Shown: positions 49,722 to 60,587, numbered from the stretch's first letter. The stretch is 64,000 nt of DNA from Bolinopsis microptera (GCF_026151205.1 NC_087080.1:1001812-1065811); one strand, 5' to 3'. The notes: a model not told the origin generated them from the sequence alone. A program made the numbers and translations.

Positions 49722-50581
49722 TAATTAGTATAATTAATAATTAGTGCTTTAGTGTACATGATTTTCCTTTATGCAGACTTATAGAACGGCTGCACGACTT
49801 ATAACAGACCCCTATTATTAGGGGTCCCACGGTTATCAGATCATGTCACCAATTAGTTATGTGATCCATCAGTAAAATTTAATTTACCTAGAAACCTTAA
49901 CTTGTTAAACTTAAATACCTTACGAGACATATTTAGAAGGTACGGAAGCCGGTGGTTTTCCGAAAAAAACACCATATTTTCAGACTACCAAAATGTAGGT
50001 CAACATCATTAATCATTATGTTCCTCAATTATTTTTCACGTATTTTCTTTAATTATGACTTTGTCGATTTACTATTAATATAGTAAGTTATAAATATGAT
50101 TCATGACGGTTGGACACGTTCCATTAGAAGTCAGCAAGCTCTGCTACTATTTCATTTGCCACGGCGGTGAAATTTCGGGAGTGGTGGAGGATAACAACAC
50201 CGGCGGTGTCCCACAATTCCGTCTAGAGGATTGGAAGTCAAGTTAAAACTAACTTTCAAAGGTGCCGGAGGAACTGTTTATAAGATAAACCAGCTTGTAA
50301 GCTTGTTAGAGGTGCGCTACACCTGGGACTACGCCGGAGAGAGAAAACTTCCCTGAACCAGTAGATCAAGAAGAAATTGACTTGTAATTTTTCAAATTTC
50401 ATATTTACTTTATTGATTTTCTCAAATATTGGGTTTTATTTTTGTAAAATGAAGAAACGAAAAAAATCCCAAAGTAAAATGATTTAATTTGGGATACGAA
50501 ATGCGGTGGTTTTCGGCAGAAAATCCCATATTTTCGTTCCCAAATCATTTAGGTCACCGGAATTATGTCGAATATAAATAT
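49722..50581. other. Repeat-derived DNA inside the split retrotransposon
   Basis: Two related blocks, near 49940 (ccggtggttttccgaaaa) and 50500 (gcggtggttttcggcag), both followed by atattttc, indicate a further diverged repeat. No coding potential is seen. Confidence 0.5.
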
Positions 50582-51196
50582 GTCTGTTGAGTCTTGACAC
50601 CATTTTAGGGTTATACGGGTTCCTGCTAGTGTTACCCAAAGCAAGGAGCACGCAATCTTTGGTATTCAGTGTGTTCAAAACTCGCGACAAGACCGTTATG
50701 ACTACTCTCTACAAGTCACTAGTAAGAAGCTTACTAGAGTATTGCTGCCCACTCTGGAGCCCTACCAAGGTGACTGAAATACAGCTGATAGAGGGGGTGC
50801 AAAGAACTTTCACCAGTCGTATTGGCGGTCTTCAGCATCTCAACTATTGGGAAAGACTCGTACAGCTTAAATTGATGCCTCTACAGCGCAGACGGGAGAG
50901 GTATATCATCCTGATGATGTGGAAGATTCTCCATAAGGCATAATGTGGTACCAAACTGCTGTGATATCAAGACCCCAAGACACGGTGATGTAGCTGTCAT
51001 ACCCTCATTGTCAAAATCAAGTTCCTTACGCAACCAGTCACTATACGACAGGTCTTTTGCAGTTCAAGATCCGAAGCTTTGGAACAAGGTTCCTCACACA
51101 GTAAAGGCTGATGCATCCTTTGACATGTTTAAGTGCAGTTTGTCGAACTTTCTTGCTTTGATACCGGACAACCCTCCGGCTTCTAATACTTTCTAA

Positions 51197-52007
51197 TACC
51201 TTGGCTTCTAAATTGATACATACCTAAGATTTCATATCTATAAGTAATACCTAAGATTACCTAAAATTCTAACCAGCGTTAAACTCTGAAGTGGTCATTA
51301 AAAGATCGTTCAAATGACCACGTACAAAAATATAATGGTAACAAAAAAGCATGGCATAATATTTAAAAATAACTGATGATAACTTCGTAATCATATCTTT
51401 TTTGTACAATTAGGGCCATTTTGGTTCATGAAGTGTTTATTATAGCGCTCTCATGAGTAAATTTCCACTCAAAAATTAGGTAGATGATCTTCAAAACATA
51501 ATATTGCTCTCAAATTGGAGAAGCGGGACGTGGTTTTTAATTACCATACAGCATTTTAAGATAACACTTCGGATTAAATTACTGACCGTTTTCCAATCGG
51601 TAAACTTAATGGCTTTGAATTATTAAATTGTTAGTTATTGAATTATTAAATGAATAGATCATTACGGTGAACGGTTATTGAATTACTATTCTCACTATAA
51701 TCATAATTATAAATATTATGATTAAATGGTAAATATGATAATTGTAAATATAAATATTGATTCGTGAACATAATCTTCAGAACATGTCACTCCAATCAAC
51801 AAATTCCTTTTCTCGAAGCATAATATATAAATTACTAGACTGTAAGACTGGCGTAGACTGTTAACTGTTCATAATATATAGCTGGAATAAGCTGATCCGC
51901 TCCAGTGTTTTAAAACTCACTACTCGTGTCTGCCGTTTTTAATTTTAAACAAAATCCCCTGACCACATTAATTTGGTCGAAGCCAAACCGGTCACTTGCA
52001 ATGATTA
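51197..52007. other. AT-rich intergenic DNA
   Basis: Nothing recognised apart from the end of the retrotransposon and scattered short AT repeats. Confidence 0.5.
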
Positions 52008-52113
52008 TGAAGTCACATGTAATGAAGTCACGTGTAATAAAGTCACGTGTCATGAAGTCACGTGCAGTGAAGTCACGTGTTATGAAGTCACGTGCAATGA
52101 AGTCACGTGTTAT
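52008..52113 (+). promoter_or_regulatory. E-box array (ATGAAGTCACGTG)n upstream of the small secreted-protein gene
   Basis: Seven units of about 15 bp built on atgaagtcacgtgt, most with the palindrome CACGTG. They end about 150 bp before the ATG at 52266. CACGTG is the core site of bHLH-zip factors (USF, MYC/MAX, MITF/TFE). Promoter function is inferred from position; it may simply be another simple array. Confidence 0.4.
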
Positions 52114-52265
52114 GATAGGAGTCCGTGGTAATTTTGGTAATTCTGGTAATTCTCCTCATCCTAATTAGAGGTCGTGCCGTCGTGAGTGGTAGTATACTCG
52201 TCAGTTCTCAAGTGTAAGGTGTTCACAAGTAGATTCAGTCTGATTGTTTGGTTGCTTGCGAAGAG

Positions 52266-53938
52266 ATGAAGTTTGTGTTGGTGCTTGGTTTAGCTTTCTG
52301 TTGCAGTGTTGTGGGGGCTAATGTTTTAAATGGTAAGACTTTCATTAATCAGCTTATCTTAGTTCTAGTTCTACATTTCTGATCAAACTACTCTGAATTA
52401 CTTCGGGTTATTGAGTCTATATCGGAAATATTAATTAGTGGTTTCAGTGTTTACAATCATTATTTTTGTTAATTATTGAAGAAGCATATCTTTTGATACC
52501 TTGATGTTGATGAGCTGAATAGAATAGCAAAATACCCAGAAAACCTTACTCATGGCCAGGGCCTAACTTCAAAAGTAAAAGAGATAGCGACCACCTCTAG
52601 TAACACCGCAAGCCAGTAAGAGATAGCGACCACCTCTAGTAACACCGCAAGCCAGTAAGAGATAGCGACCACCTCTAGTAACACCGCCAGCCAGTAAAAG
52701 AGATAGCGACCACCTCTAGTAACACCTCTAGTAACACCGCCAGCCAGTAAGAGATAGCGACCACCTCTAGTAACACCGCCAGCCAGTAAAAGAGATAGCG
52801 ACCACCTCTAGTAACACCTCTAGTAACACCGCCAGTCAGTAAAAGAGATAGCGACCACCTCTAGTAACACCGCCGGCCAGTAAAAGAGATAGCGACCACC
52901 TCTAGTAACACCGCCAGCCAGTAAGAGATAACGACCACCTCTAGTAACACCGCCAGCCAGTAAGAGATAGCGACCACCTCTAGTAACACCGCCAGCCAGT
53001 AAGAGATAGCGACCACCTCTAGTAACACCGCCAGCCAGTAAAAGAGATAGCGACCACCTCTAGTAACACCTCTAGTAACACCGCCGGCCAGTAAAAGAGA
53101 TAGCGACCACCTCTAGTAACACCGCCGGCCAGTAAGAGATAGCGACCACCTCTAGTAACACCGCCGGCCAGTAAAAGAGATAGCGACCACCTCTAGTAAC
53201 ACCGCCAGTAAGTAAGTTTTGCTGGTAGACATCCTCTAAATTTCTGCATTCTCAGTTAACAAATCGAAGAGATGGGTGAGAAACAACGAGCCGTACAAAG
53301 TAGAGCCAGGGCTGGAAGTTGGGGATGAACTAGAGGGCATGTTTATAGGGAACCCACACTACTACATTTCATTTACTGACGGGGCACAGGGTCGCACCAT
53401 CCTCGAAATCCGGTACTAACCTTGTTGTATTCAGTATCATTGTTTTTAATTTCAGATTATTGTTCATTACCACGTGTCAAATTAAAGATTGAATATGTTA
53501 CTTATAAATGTTTCGAAAGTTTATAAAACATGTGATAATCGTCTTCAGCTGAATGTGTTAGTGTCCCCATTAATAACCGACCATAATTCAGCACTATCAT
53601 GCATAGTATATAGCAGTATAGCAGTATAGCCATAGGGGCAGTATCCGATCCGAGTAGCCCGACATGTGTTTCCGAACAAGTGTTTCTAAACAGGTGTTTT
53701 CGAACAGGGTTAGGGTTAGAATAAGGGTAAGGGTTAGAGTTCGCCTTAACCCTAACCCTAACCCTAACCCTAACCCTAACCCTAACCCTAACCCTAACCC
53801 TAACCCTAACCCTAACCCTAACCCTAACCCTAACCCTAACCCTAACCCTAACCCTAACCCCTAACCCTAACCCTAACCCTAACCCTAACCCTAACCCTAA
53901 CCCTAACCCTAACCCTAACCCTAACCCTAACCCTAACC

Positions 53939-53979
<41 letters not shown>

Positions 53980-54069
53980 CCCTAACCCTAACCCTAACGT
54001 ACCCTAACCCTAACCCTAACCCTAACCCTAACCCTAACCCTAACCCAAACCCTAACCCTAACCCTAACC

Positions 54070-54110
<41 letters not shown>

Positions 54111-55908
54111 CCCTAACCCTAACCCTAACCCTAACCCCTAACCCTTACCCTAACCCTAACCCTAACCCTAACCCTAACCCTAACCCTAACCCTAACCCTA
54201 ACCCTAACCCTAACCCTAACCCTAACCCTAACCCTAACCCTAACCCTAACCCTAACCCTTACCCTAACCCTAACCCTAACCCTAACCCTAACCCTAACCC
54301 TAACCCTAACCCTAACCCTAACCCTAACCCTAACCCTAACCCTAACCCTAACCCTAACCCTAAAACACCTGTTCGCGAACACAATATGTACTCGGGCTAC
54401 TTGGATATACAAGTACCTTTATACTACCTGTATAATAATACTAGTACTTAATTTGATACTTAATTTACAGTTATTCTCGTTGTTTCATCGATGATTGAGC
54501 TCCAATCAAAATGTCCCCATTAATAAACAATACGATTACAAGCGTAAAGCTCGTTTAACCTTAATACCAGAATTCAGCACTATTAGTAGCATATATAGGT
54601 ACATTATAAGTGTTTTGATACTCAATTTACAGTTGTTGTTTCACTGATGGTTGAGCTCCAATCAACAAACAATATTGTCCACCAGGATTGGACAAGCGAG
54701 CACCTCTATCCAGCACACGTCAGGCTGTGAGGGGTACGGACCTAGTTTTAAAATATTCCGAGACGCTGTTACTACTAACGAGTTCCAGGTATAACTTAAA
54801 CTAATTACAAATCCATTACATTTATTAAGGAAACGTTGTAACAGAGTCGACATGGTGCCATGGGGTGGCAAGTCCCCATTCATCGTAGTCCAGTAGTTTC
54901 ATTGCGTCCTAATATACTCCTTCATAATATTAAACATTGCGTCTAGTAGTAGTTTCGCTGCATCGTAATTCCTTATTATACGAAACTACAGTTATCATCC
55001 AATGTTATTATTGATCGAATAGGTTGTTTTAATTTGATTTCCGAGCTCTTGGTTGAACACGGTGTGATGAATTGCGGTTTGTGAAGAAAACCCCAACCTC
55101 TCAGGGCTCACTTGAGTCTTAATATCGTGCTTGTCAAGTTTTATCACAATTCATCTCCTCATTTATAATTTTAACCGCAGCATGCCTCACCCTCAACGCA
55201 AATAGCACACAAACTCCATTATCAAATTTGTGGTACTCCCAATCTCCCATGTTTGTGGTACTCGGACTCCTCCCATGCACCACTCCCACTTACAAAGTAG
55301 TAAAGTGATAGTTGTCATGGTAACTAGTGTAGTTGTCATGGTAACTAGTGTAGTTGTCATGGTAACTCCCACTTGCAAACTGGTAAAGTGGTATCAGCCC
55401 CTGATCACGATATAAAAACTCCCTTACCACAGCTAATGTATGAAACAAATTATTTAAACCCGACACGATTTACAGATCAGCGGGAAAGTCTATTTCTAGT
55501 CATTTAGGTGTGACGTCACACCACGTGTTATGCCGTCACACCACGTGGTGTGACGTCATAACACGTGGTTTGACGTCATAACACGTGGTGTGACGTCATA
55601 ACACGTGTTATGACGTCATACCACGCGTTAAAAGCGGGAAAGTATATTTCTAGTAATTTTTGTTCTGTTTCAATTTCATTATGATTAGATATCTAATTTT
55701 ATCCAATCAGACAATAACTGTTCTACAGAGAATCACAGTGAAGCTGAAGAAGGACGGCCTGGTTTTCAGTCTGGACGACAGAAACGACCAGGTGCTCAAG
55801 CTGAAGGGCTGCAGTTTTCCCTGGCAAAGTGTCAAGTTCATCGAGTTTGGGGGAGACTGCAAAAAGACCTACGGCAACTGGAGGAATTTCCTCATAGATC
55901 GGGATTAG
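52266..55908 (+). CDS. Small secreted protein, possibly galectin-like fold (complete, 168 aa)
   Basis: Four exons with agreeing phases: 52266-52332, 53256-53412, 54686-54788 and 55729-55908 (TAG 55906-55908). The ATG starts a clear signal peptide (MKFVLVLGLAFCCSVVGA), so cleavage is likely after residue 18 or so. The mature part is about 150 residues: a basic start NKSKRW, then VEPGLEVGDELEG, YYISFTDG and TILEIRIG, then GYGPSFKIFRDAV, ITVKLKKDGLVFSLDD and FIEFGGDCKKTYGNW. The strand order (P-G-x4-G; F-x-I-x-x-x-x-G; late I-x-x-G-D) recalls galectin domains. The sugar-binding H-N-R and W-G-x-E-R residues are absent, so sugar binding in the usual way is doubtful. Two cysteines in the mature part, beyond those in the signal region, could pair. 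The third exon (103 bp) is supported only by splice sites and phase. Confidence 0.7.
52587..53214 (+). repeat. 39-bp minisatellite in intron 1, about 16 copies
   Basis: The unit runs agagatagcgaccacctcta then gtaacaccgccagccagta. Some units carry an extra acctctagtaac. The first unit continues a dispersed repeat (52537-52600, gggcctaacttcaaaagtaa) that occurs reversed at about 12150-12200 without the array. It ends about 40 bp before the exon at 53256. Confidence 0.95.
53742..54364. repeat. Interstitial telomeric array (CCCTAA)n, about 100 copies
   Basis: Nearly pure ccctaa with occasional slips (aaaccc, cccctaa, cgtaccc, cccttaccc). The left border carries a short array in the opposite sense (gggttagggttag, 53706-53735). 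Both borders show caggtgtttt/aaaacacctg and gttcg motifs in inverted order. It lies in intron 2 of the small secreted-protein gene, so it is not a chromosome end. Confidence 0.97.
54909..54934 (-). mobile_element. 26-bp insertion with TATGAAGGAG core (reverse orientation)
   Basis: The insert reads tttaatattatgaaggag on the minus strand and lies between 9-bp duplications, cattgcgtc, at 54900-54908 and 54935-54943. Confidence 0.55.
55283..55393 (+). repeat. GTTGTCATGGTAACTAGT repeat between 28-bp flank duplications
   Basis: The segment starting ctcccacttacaaagtag (55283-55310) recurs at 55366-55393 with four differences. Between them are three units of gttgtcatggtaactagt, each with a half-palindrome catggtaac. 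Confidence 0.75.
55479..55659 (+). promoter_or_regulatory. CRE/E-box array (TGACGTCA + CACGTG) between 27-bp flank duplications
   Basis: About six units alternate tgacgtca and cacgtg with ataacacgtggtgtgacg-type spacing. The segment agcgggaaagtctatttc... (55479-55505) recurs at 55633-55659 with two differences. It lies in the last intron, about 70 bp before the final exon. TGACGTCA is the CREB/ATF full site and CACGTG a bHLH-zip site; enhancer function is inference. Confidence 0.6.
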
Positions 55909-55933
55909 ATTATGATTCCTATTAGATCGGGAA

Positions 55934-56053
55934 TTGTCATACGTTGTATGACCCGCCGCACACGAGTGCGCGGCTACCCCTGTATCGTAGAAACTCTGCA
56001 GCCACAGGGGTACACTATAGTGAAGCGACAGTGGGGGTCACCACGTGATACAA
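55934..56053 (-). mobile_element. MITE, 8-bp target-site duplication family, copy 2 (120 bp), in a 3' UTR
   Basis: Reverse orientation relative to copies 1 and 3 (starts TTGTCATACG, ends GTGATACAA). Flanks atcgggaa (55926-55933) and atcgggga (56054-56061) match at 7 of 8 bases. It lies 25 bp after the stop of the secreted-protein gene and before the AATAAA. Confidence 0.85.
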
Positions 56054-56129
56054 ATCGGGGACTGGGAGAGCGCTTTAATTTAGGTGACGTTTTGAACTGA
56101 TAACGCAAACCATTAAATATATATGGTAT

Positions 56130-56135
56130 AATAAA
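56130..56135 (+). promoter_or_regulatory. Poly(A) signal AATAAA for the small secreted-protein gene
   Basis: The first canonical hexamer after the stop codon (about 220 bp), placing the MITE at 55934 within the 3' UTR. Confidence 0.5.
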
Positions 56136-56523
56136 CTGGTTAGTATTTCTAGAATTCCTTTTGTAGTTTTCTTTTTTAGATTTATTACTTTTTGTGGCCT
56201 AATTTCGATTAGTAATATTTTAGAATATCTCTTTGACTTTATTACTATCAACAGTACTTATGAAATATATATATTTCATCTAATTTATTTTTAAATTTTG
56301 TTTTTGATTCATCTAGTGACACCAAACAATGTTTATAGCAGTCGGTCCAAACTTTACTGGGCGGCGCTCAGCCTGTCATTCCGCCGAATTATGAACATAA
56401 TAGCCTGGGGTCCCCAGGTAATCCAAACTCTGAAAACAAAACCAGTTGAAACGATCAATATTGTTTCAAGTTTTAGTTTTCACGGTCGAGATGTTAATAT
56501 AATTATAAGTTGTCAGAAACATA

Positions 56524-56655
56524 CAGGGTGGCCCAAAAGTGACTACCCACACGCAACCTTTTAATAACTCACGTAATTCGATTTCCTGAAAGTTCCGTAA
56601 GCCACGCCCAATTACAGTGGGCGTGGCGTGACACTCCCTCCTTTTCACTATTGAA
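56524..56655 (+). mobile_element. Solo end of a mariner-type element
   Basis: tacagggtggcccaaaagtg resembles the terminal repeat of the MITE at 48951 (CAGGGTGGGCCAAAAGT), but no matching opposite end is seen before retrotransposon coding sequence starts near 56660. Probably truncated. Confidence 0.5.
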
Positions 56656-56659
56656 AATG

Positions 56660-59632
56660 AATACAACCCGGACCCCATAAATCAAATTGGCTTCGCTAAA
56701 GGAGCTAAAACATATGACCACATACTCACACTCAACACCATTACGTCAAAATACAAAAAGCTCAAGGTTCCCGTCTATGCTGTTTTTGTGGACTTCCGGA
56801 AAGCCTTCGACTCTGTTTATTTGCCTTGAAGCTCTTTTCTTAAAATTAGCTAAACTAGGTATCACTGGCAAAACATTTAATGTTCTTAAACATATGTATA
56901 AAATTACACTGGCCAGATAAAACTATCTGAATTTGTCAGCGAAAAATTTGATATCAATAAAGGAACTGAACAGGGTCATCCAGAGAAATGTACAGTCTGA
57001 ACCTCAAGCACAAAGACAGCCTTCGTGATGAAGATGGAAAGTAGTCCTTCAGCTCTCTTCTGCTTTTCTCGTTCTTTCTTTCCTTCCTTCTCCTTCTGCT
57101 TTGGATCTGTGACGGATGCTATGAGCGACTCTTGGGACTTTCCGTCCCTACATGGGCTTCCGGCCGTGCGTCCATGTAGGAACTATGGGGCCTTCAGAGT
57201 GATAGGGTTACAATGTTTGTTAGTACAGCAATGGATCGCTCCATTGGCCCGACCTCCGAGACGGGGTATCCGAGAGGTCCCTGGTCGTGACCAGCTCTGC
57301 ACAAAAAGGTGTATTCTGGCGCCTGAAATCTTGGACCGTAGTCTGCGTACGGGGTAGACTGCCACGGACGATTATGTTACACGGGCCGCTCACTGCATTC
57401 TGATTTTAGCCAGACCTCAGCAGGTGGTTTGTCTCCACTCTTAGTCTTGTTTCTTTTTTCTTGTCCCCCTGCATCCTTTCCTTCTCCTTTGCTTCCCCCT
57501 CTTTTAGTCTTCATTTTCAGCATCAGCCTTATCAGTCTCATCAGTTTTAGTCTTCAGAGCCACTTGCTCCTACGACCGTACCTTACTGGCTCACTGCATT
57601 TGGCCCAAACGGCATTTTAATTTTCCTTTTTTTAACTTGCTTACTGTGCATTTCACTTTTTTGCCCTAGCGACTAGCGCGCGTTCGTGTTCCCGAGCCTG
57701 CCCCCTTATTCTCTCAGAACACCTCGGGTATAGTACACTTGTTCGTCCAAGTACCTAGTGGTCGACACTTTGACAGTCATCACACTGTTTTGGATTATGG
57801 CACAGTGGACATGAAAACTTTTTCTTATCAGTCATTATCATGTCACCCATCACAACATTTTGAACTTCGATAGTACCTCACATGAATTTATCGACAGTTA
57901 ACTCTCTTTCACTACGACATTCTTAACTTTGTCACACAGTATCACATTTTCATTAGACACCTACATTTTGAGAATCATTTAATTTTCGAATGGAATTTTA
58001 CCGAATTAAAACCTAGTGTGTGTGTTTGAGCGATTTGTACAACATTTCTGTAATGTTTCAAATTATATTCAAATGTTATAATGTTCCACTTTCCCCTGAT
58101 CTTTTTAAGATATACATCAGAGATATTTCCCCTCGACTAGAATATGATAACTGTCCGAAACTAATGAACCAACTTATCAGTCACTTACTATGGGCAGATG
58201 ATCTGATACTCTTGGCACTGGACCCCAAAACCCTCCAATTTCTGCTTGGAATGGGGCGTCGAAATTAATGCAGATAAAACTAAACTCATGAAATTTAATT
58301 CCTGTTTTGATAATTATCAGCCGGTTCCCCTCAAAATTGGTAATCACTTGTTAGAAGAAGTCGAGTCATACACTCATACTGTTATCTAGGAATCGAAATA
58401 CACAAATCCGGCACATTCACAAATGCCCGAGCTGAGCTCAAAAAGAAAGCCATGCGTGCACTTTATGCCGTGAAAAGTTCAGTAAAGAAATCCAAATTAT
58501 CATTCCGCTCTCTAACAACACTCTTTGATGGTCTTATTAAACCTATCGTTCTTTACGCAGCGCCTATTTACACACCTAATATGACTATCATAAAACACAT
58601 TACAAAACAAGTCGATCTCAATATGGATCCCGACACAAAAAAAATTTCAAACTAGTATCCTCAAGAAAATTAACCTTCTGAACAGCGAAAAAGTTCACCT
58701 TCACTTTCTTAAATGGTCACTGGGTGTAAATCGTAAAACCAGCAACGCAGGCGTCTGGGGTGAGTCAAGCCGCTACCCATGATTAATCTATGAATGTATT
58801 AACCTCACTCTCAAATATAGCCGACGCTTGAAAAATCTCAAAGATAACTCCCTTGTCTCCTTAGCTTTCAAAGAACAGATGAACATGAAATTGGACTGGT
58901 ACAGGGGTTTGGAGCCTGTCCTCGCGCTAGACCCATGTTTCTCTACCGATCATGTCACAGCCTACCGCACACTCAAAAACAATCACTCCAAGTTAATTTT
59001 CGAAAGAAACCCGAGTATCGCAAAACCACTAAAAGAGGACTTTCTTATTCACAACGGTTTCAAGAAACGAATTCCTCCGCAATCAACACAACCCATCGGG
59101 AGTAAAATATTCACACCACACTACTAAAACTTTGAAATGTAGTTTTAGAATTAGAGAATATTGGGGGTCCTGTATCAACACTTCTCGGAAATTAGAATTC
59201 TATCGTGACCTAAAATCCAAATTTAACAAAGAGTATTACCTTAACCTAGACAGTGTCATTAAATATGCAGACCGTGCTAATATCACAAGACTGCGGATCA
59301 GTGCACATCGACTCGAAATTGAACTTGGCCAATATAATCAAACTCCTCGCGATGAGCGAATATGCTCCTGGTGCAATATAGTCTTAGGTTCTGTTATTAT
59401 TGAGAATGAAGATCACTTCCTTAACCATTGTGATCTTAACGCTGCATCGAGGCGAAAAGTCCTAGACAAGATCCAGTCAATCATATCAAATCCAATTAAA
59501 CCATCTGCGACATCTTATTCTGTTTACACTGTCATCCCTAGAGCAAACGTCCTCAAATTCATCAGCAAAAACTGTGAAATCATTGAATTAATCGCGAACA
59601 AGTCAAGTCCACCTCACGAGAGTCGTTGCTAG
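56660..59632 (+). mobile_element. Second broken non-LTR retrotransposon
   Basis: Left part (56660-56982): NQIGFAKGAKTYDHILTLN, VYAVFVDFRKAFDSVY, LAKLGITGKTFNVLKHMYK and NKGTEQGHP, in more than one frame. The right part (58089-59632) resumes LSPDLFKIYIRDI, the catalytic box LLWADDLILLAL, then KPIVLYAAPIYT. The C-terminal region includes CSWCNIVLGS..ENEDHFLNHC, a Cys/His motif common at the end of such polyproteins (58828-59632, two long frames). The YADD-type Asp pair is intact, but frameshifts, stops and the insertion make it a fossil. The gap of two residues between GHP and LSP is closed perfectly if 56983-58088 is removed. Confidence 0.85.
56983..58084. mobile_element. 1.1-kb insertion inside the second retrotransposon
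   Basis: It splits the codons GGT CAT CCA | CTT TCC CCT and is flanked by tcca (56979-56982 and 58085-58088). The start reads gagaaatgtacagtctgaac. The interior has a GC-richer block (57100-57420) with an open frame on each strand and a T-rich 3' half. No transposase or tRNA-like head was recognised, so the class is unknown. Confidence 0.65.
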
Positions 59633-59639
59633 ATTTGCC

Positions 59640-60084
59640 ACTACGTGTTTTAACAACCGCAAGAAATTCGTCGACTCTCTGGCCAGTACATATGAACACT
59701 GAAAATCACTGTACCAGCGCTTTTGTTTCTTTACGCGCAACAACGGTATTACGTTGCTTAATACATAAGCTCTAAGACTAAACTGTCAACATGGAGTCTC
59801 ATGTTAATAAACAGAGTTTATCCTGATTTAATTGGCAGTACTGTACTTACCATTACATTCATTTTAGCATATACAGATTTTCTCATGACGTCTCTCAACT
59901 TATGTTATGCCAGGACCCAGAACTAACCGGAGTTATTTTAGAGTTGTGCCTCACCTTTGGCTTTAACTCCTGATTTTTGCAAATCTAGATTTACCGCGGA
60001 CGTTTTTCCCGTTTAAAATTGCTAAAAACTTATTTTTGGTCTAATAATTGTGTTTTCGAGCCACACGCAAAAATTCTCTGCTAC
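59640..60084. other. Repeat-derived DNA after the retrotransposon
   Basis: 59780-59890 is a diverged relative of the 179-bp unit at 61170-61765 (shared gagtctcatgttaataa-like and agtttatcctgatttaat segments). Nothing else is recognised. Confidence 0.5.
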
Positions 60085-60372
60085 TCTCTGTAATTACATA
60101 AGTCTTCATAAATCTTAAAGTTAAACATTAGCATTGGGCAACAAGGAAATGACACTATCTGTAATTACATAAGTCTTCATAAATCTTAAAGTTAAACATT
60201 AGCATTGGGCTACAAGGAAATGACACTATCTGTAATTACATAAGTCTTCATAAATCTTAAAGTTAAACATTAGCATTGGGCTAAAAGGAAATGACACTAT
60301 CTGTAATTACATAATTCTTCATAAACTTAAAGTTAAAGTTAAACAATCGCATTGGGCTACAACGAAATGACA
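60085..60372 (+). repeat. 71-bp tandem repeat, about 4 copies
   Basis: The unit contains ctgtaattacataagtcttc, cttaaagttaaacattagca and caaggaaatgacactat. The last copy has an extra aaagtt. Confidence 0.9.
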
Positions 60373-60587
60373 CAAAATGAGTACCTATAACAGTTATACT
60401 ATAAGTATAACATATAATAATTCGACAAATCTTGCGAGCTTGGCTCTCCCATTGCACACCTTTCCTGTCTTTACTAACTGGCTCGTTTATAGAATCTTAA
60501 TGTTCAGATTATTTTCTTTTACTTTAAAAGAGAAATTAAGATTTTGTGACAATAAGCACGTAAAATTGTAGGTATATTATCATTTTT

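Larger units (their letters stand above)
47205..51196 (+). mobile_element. Broken non-LTR retrotransposon (reverse transcriptase and C-terminal part), split by nested insertions
   Basis: The left part (47205-48305) encodes in shifting frames NKELVTERKELANILQQQFY, then RT blocks SAPGPDGIPAILLKRC, GYFSPLFKKGSRF..NYRP, YLDYTKAFNKVD and NGVPQGSVFEPLLFILFIND. The catalytic box reads FFADQT instead of F/YADD. A run of about 20 G (47831-47852) lies inside it. The right part (50632-51196) continues with TLYKSLVRSLLEYCCPLW, LQRRRERYIILMMWKILHK and the RNQSLYDRSF...LWNKVP C-terminus typical of CR1/jockey-like elements. Stops, frameshifts and the changed catalytic Asp make it inactive. The 2.3 kb between the parts is foreign. 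Confidence 0.85.

Noticed and set aside
53664-54412. Asn-Pro and Arg-Val repeat proteins; chromosome end
   Set aside because: Translation of telomeric repeats; unique sequence and gene exons lie on both sides, so it is interstitial.
57025-57365. Open frames in both directions in the 1.1-kb insertion
   Set aside because: They overlap each other in a GC-rich block of a mobile element and resemble no protein family.
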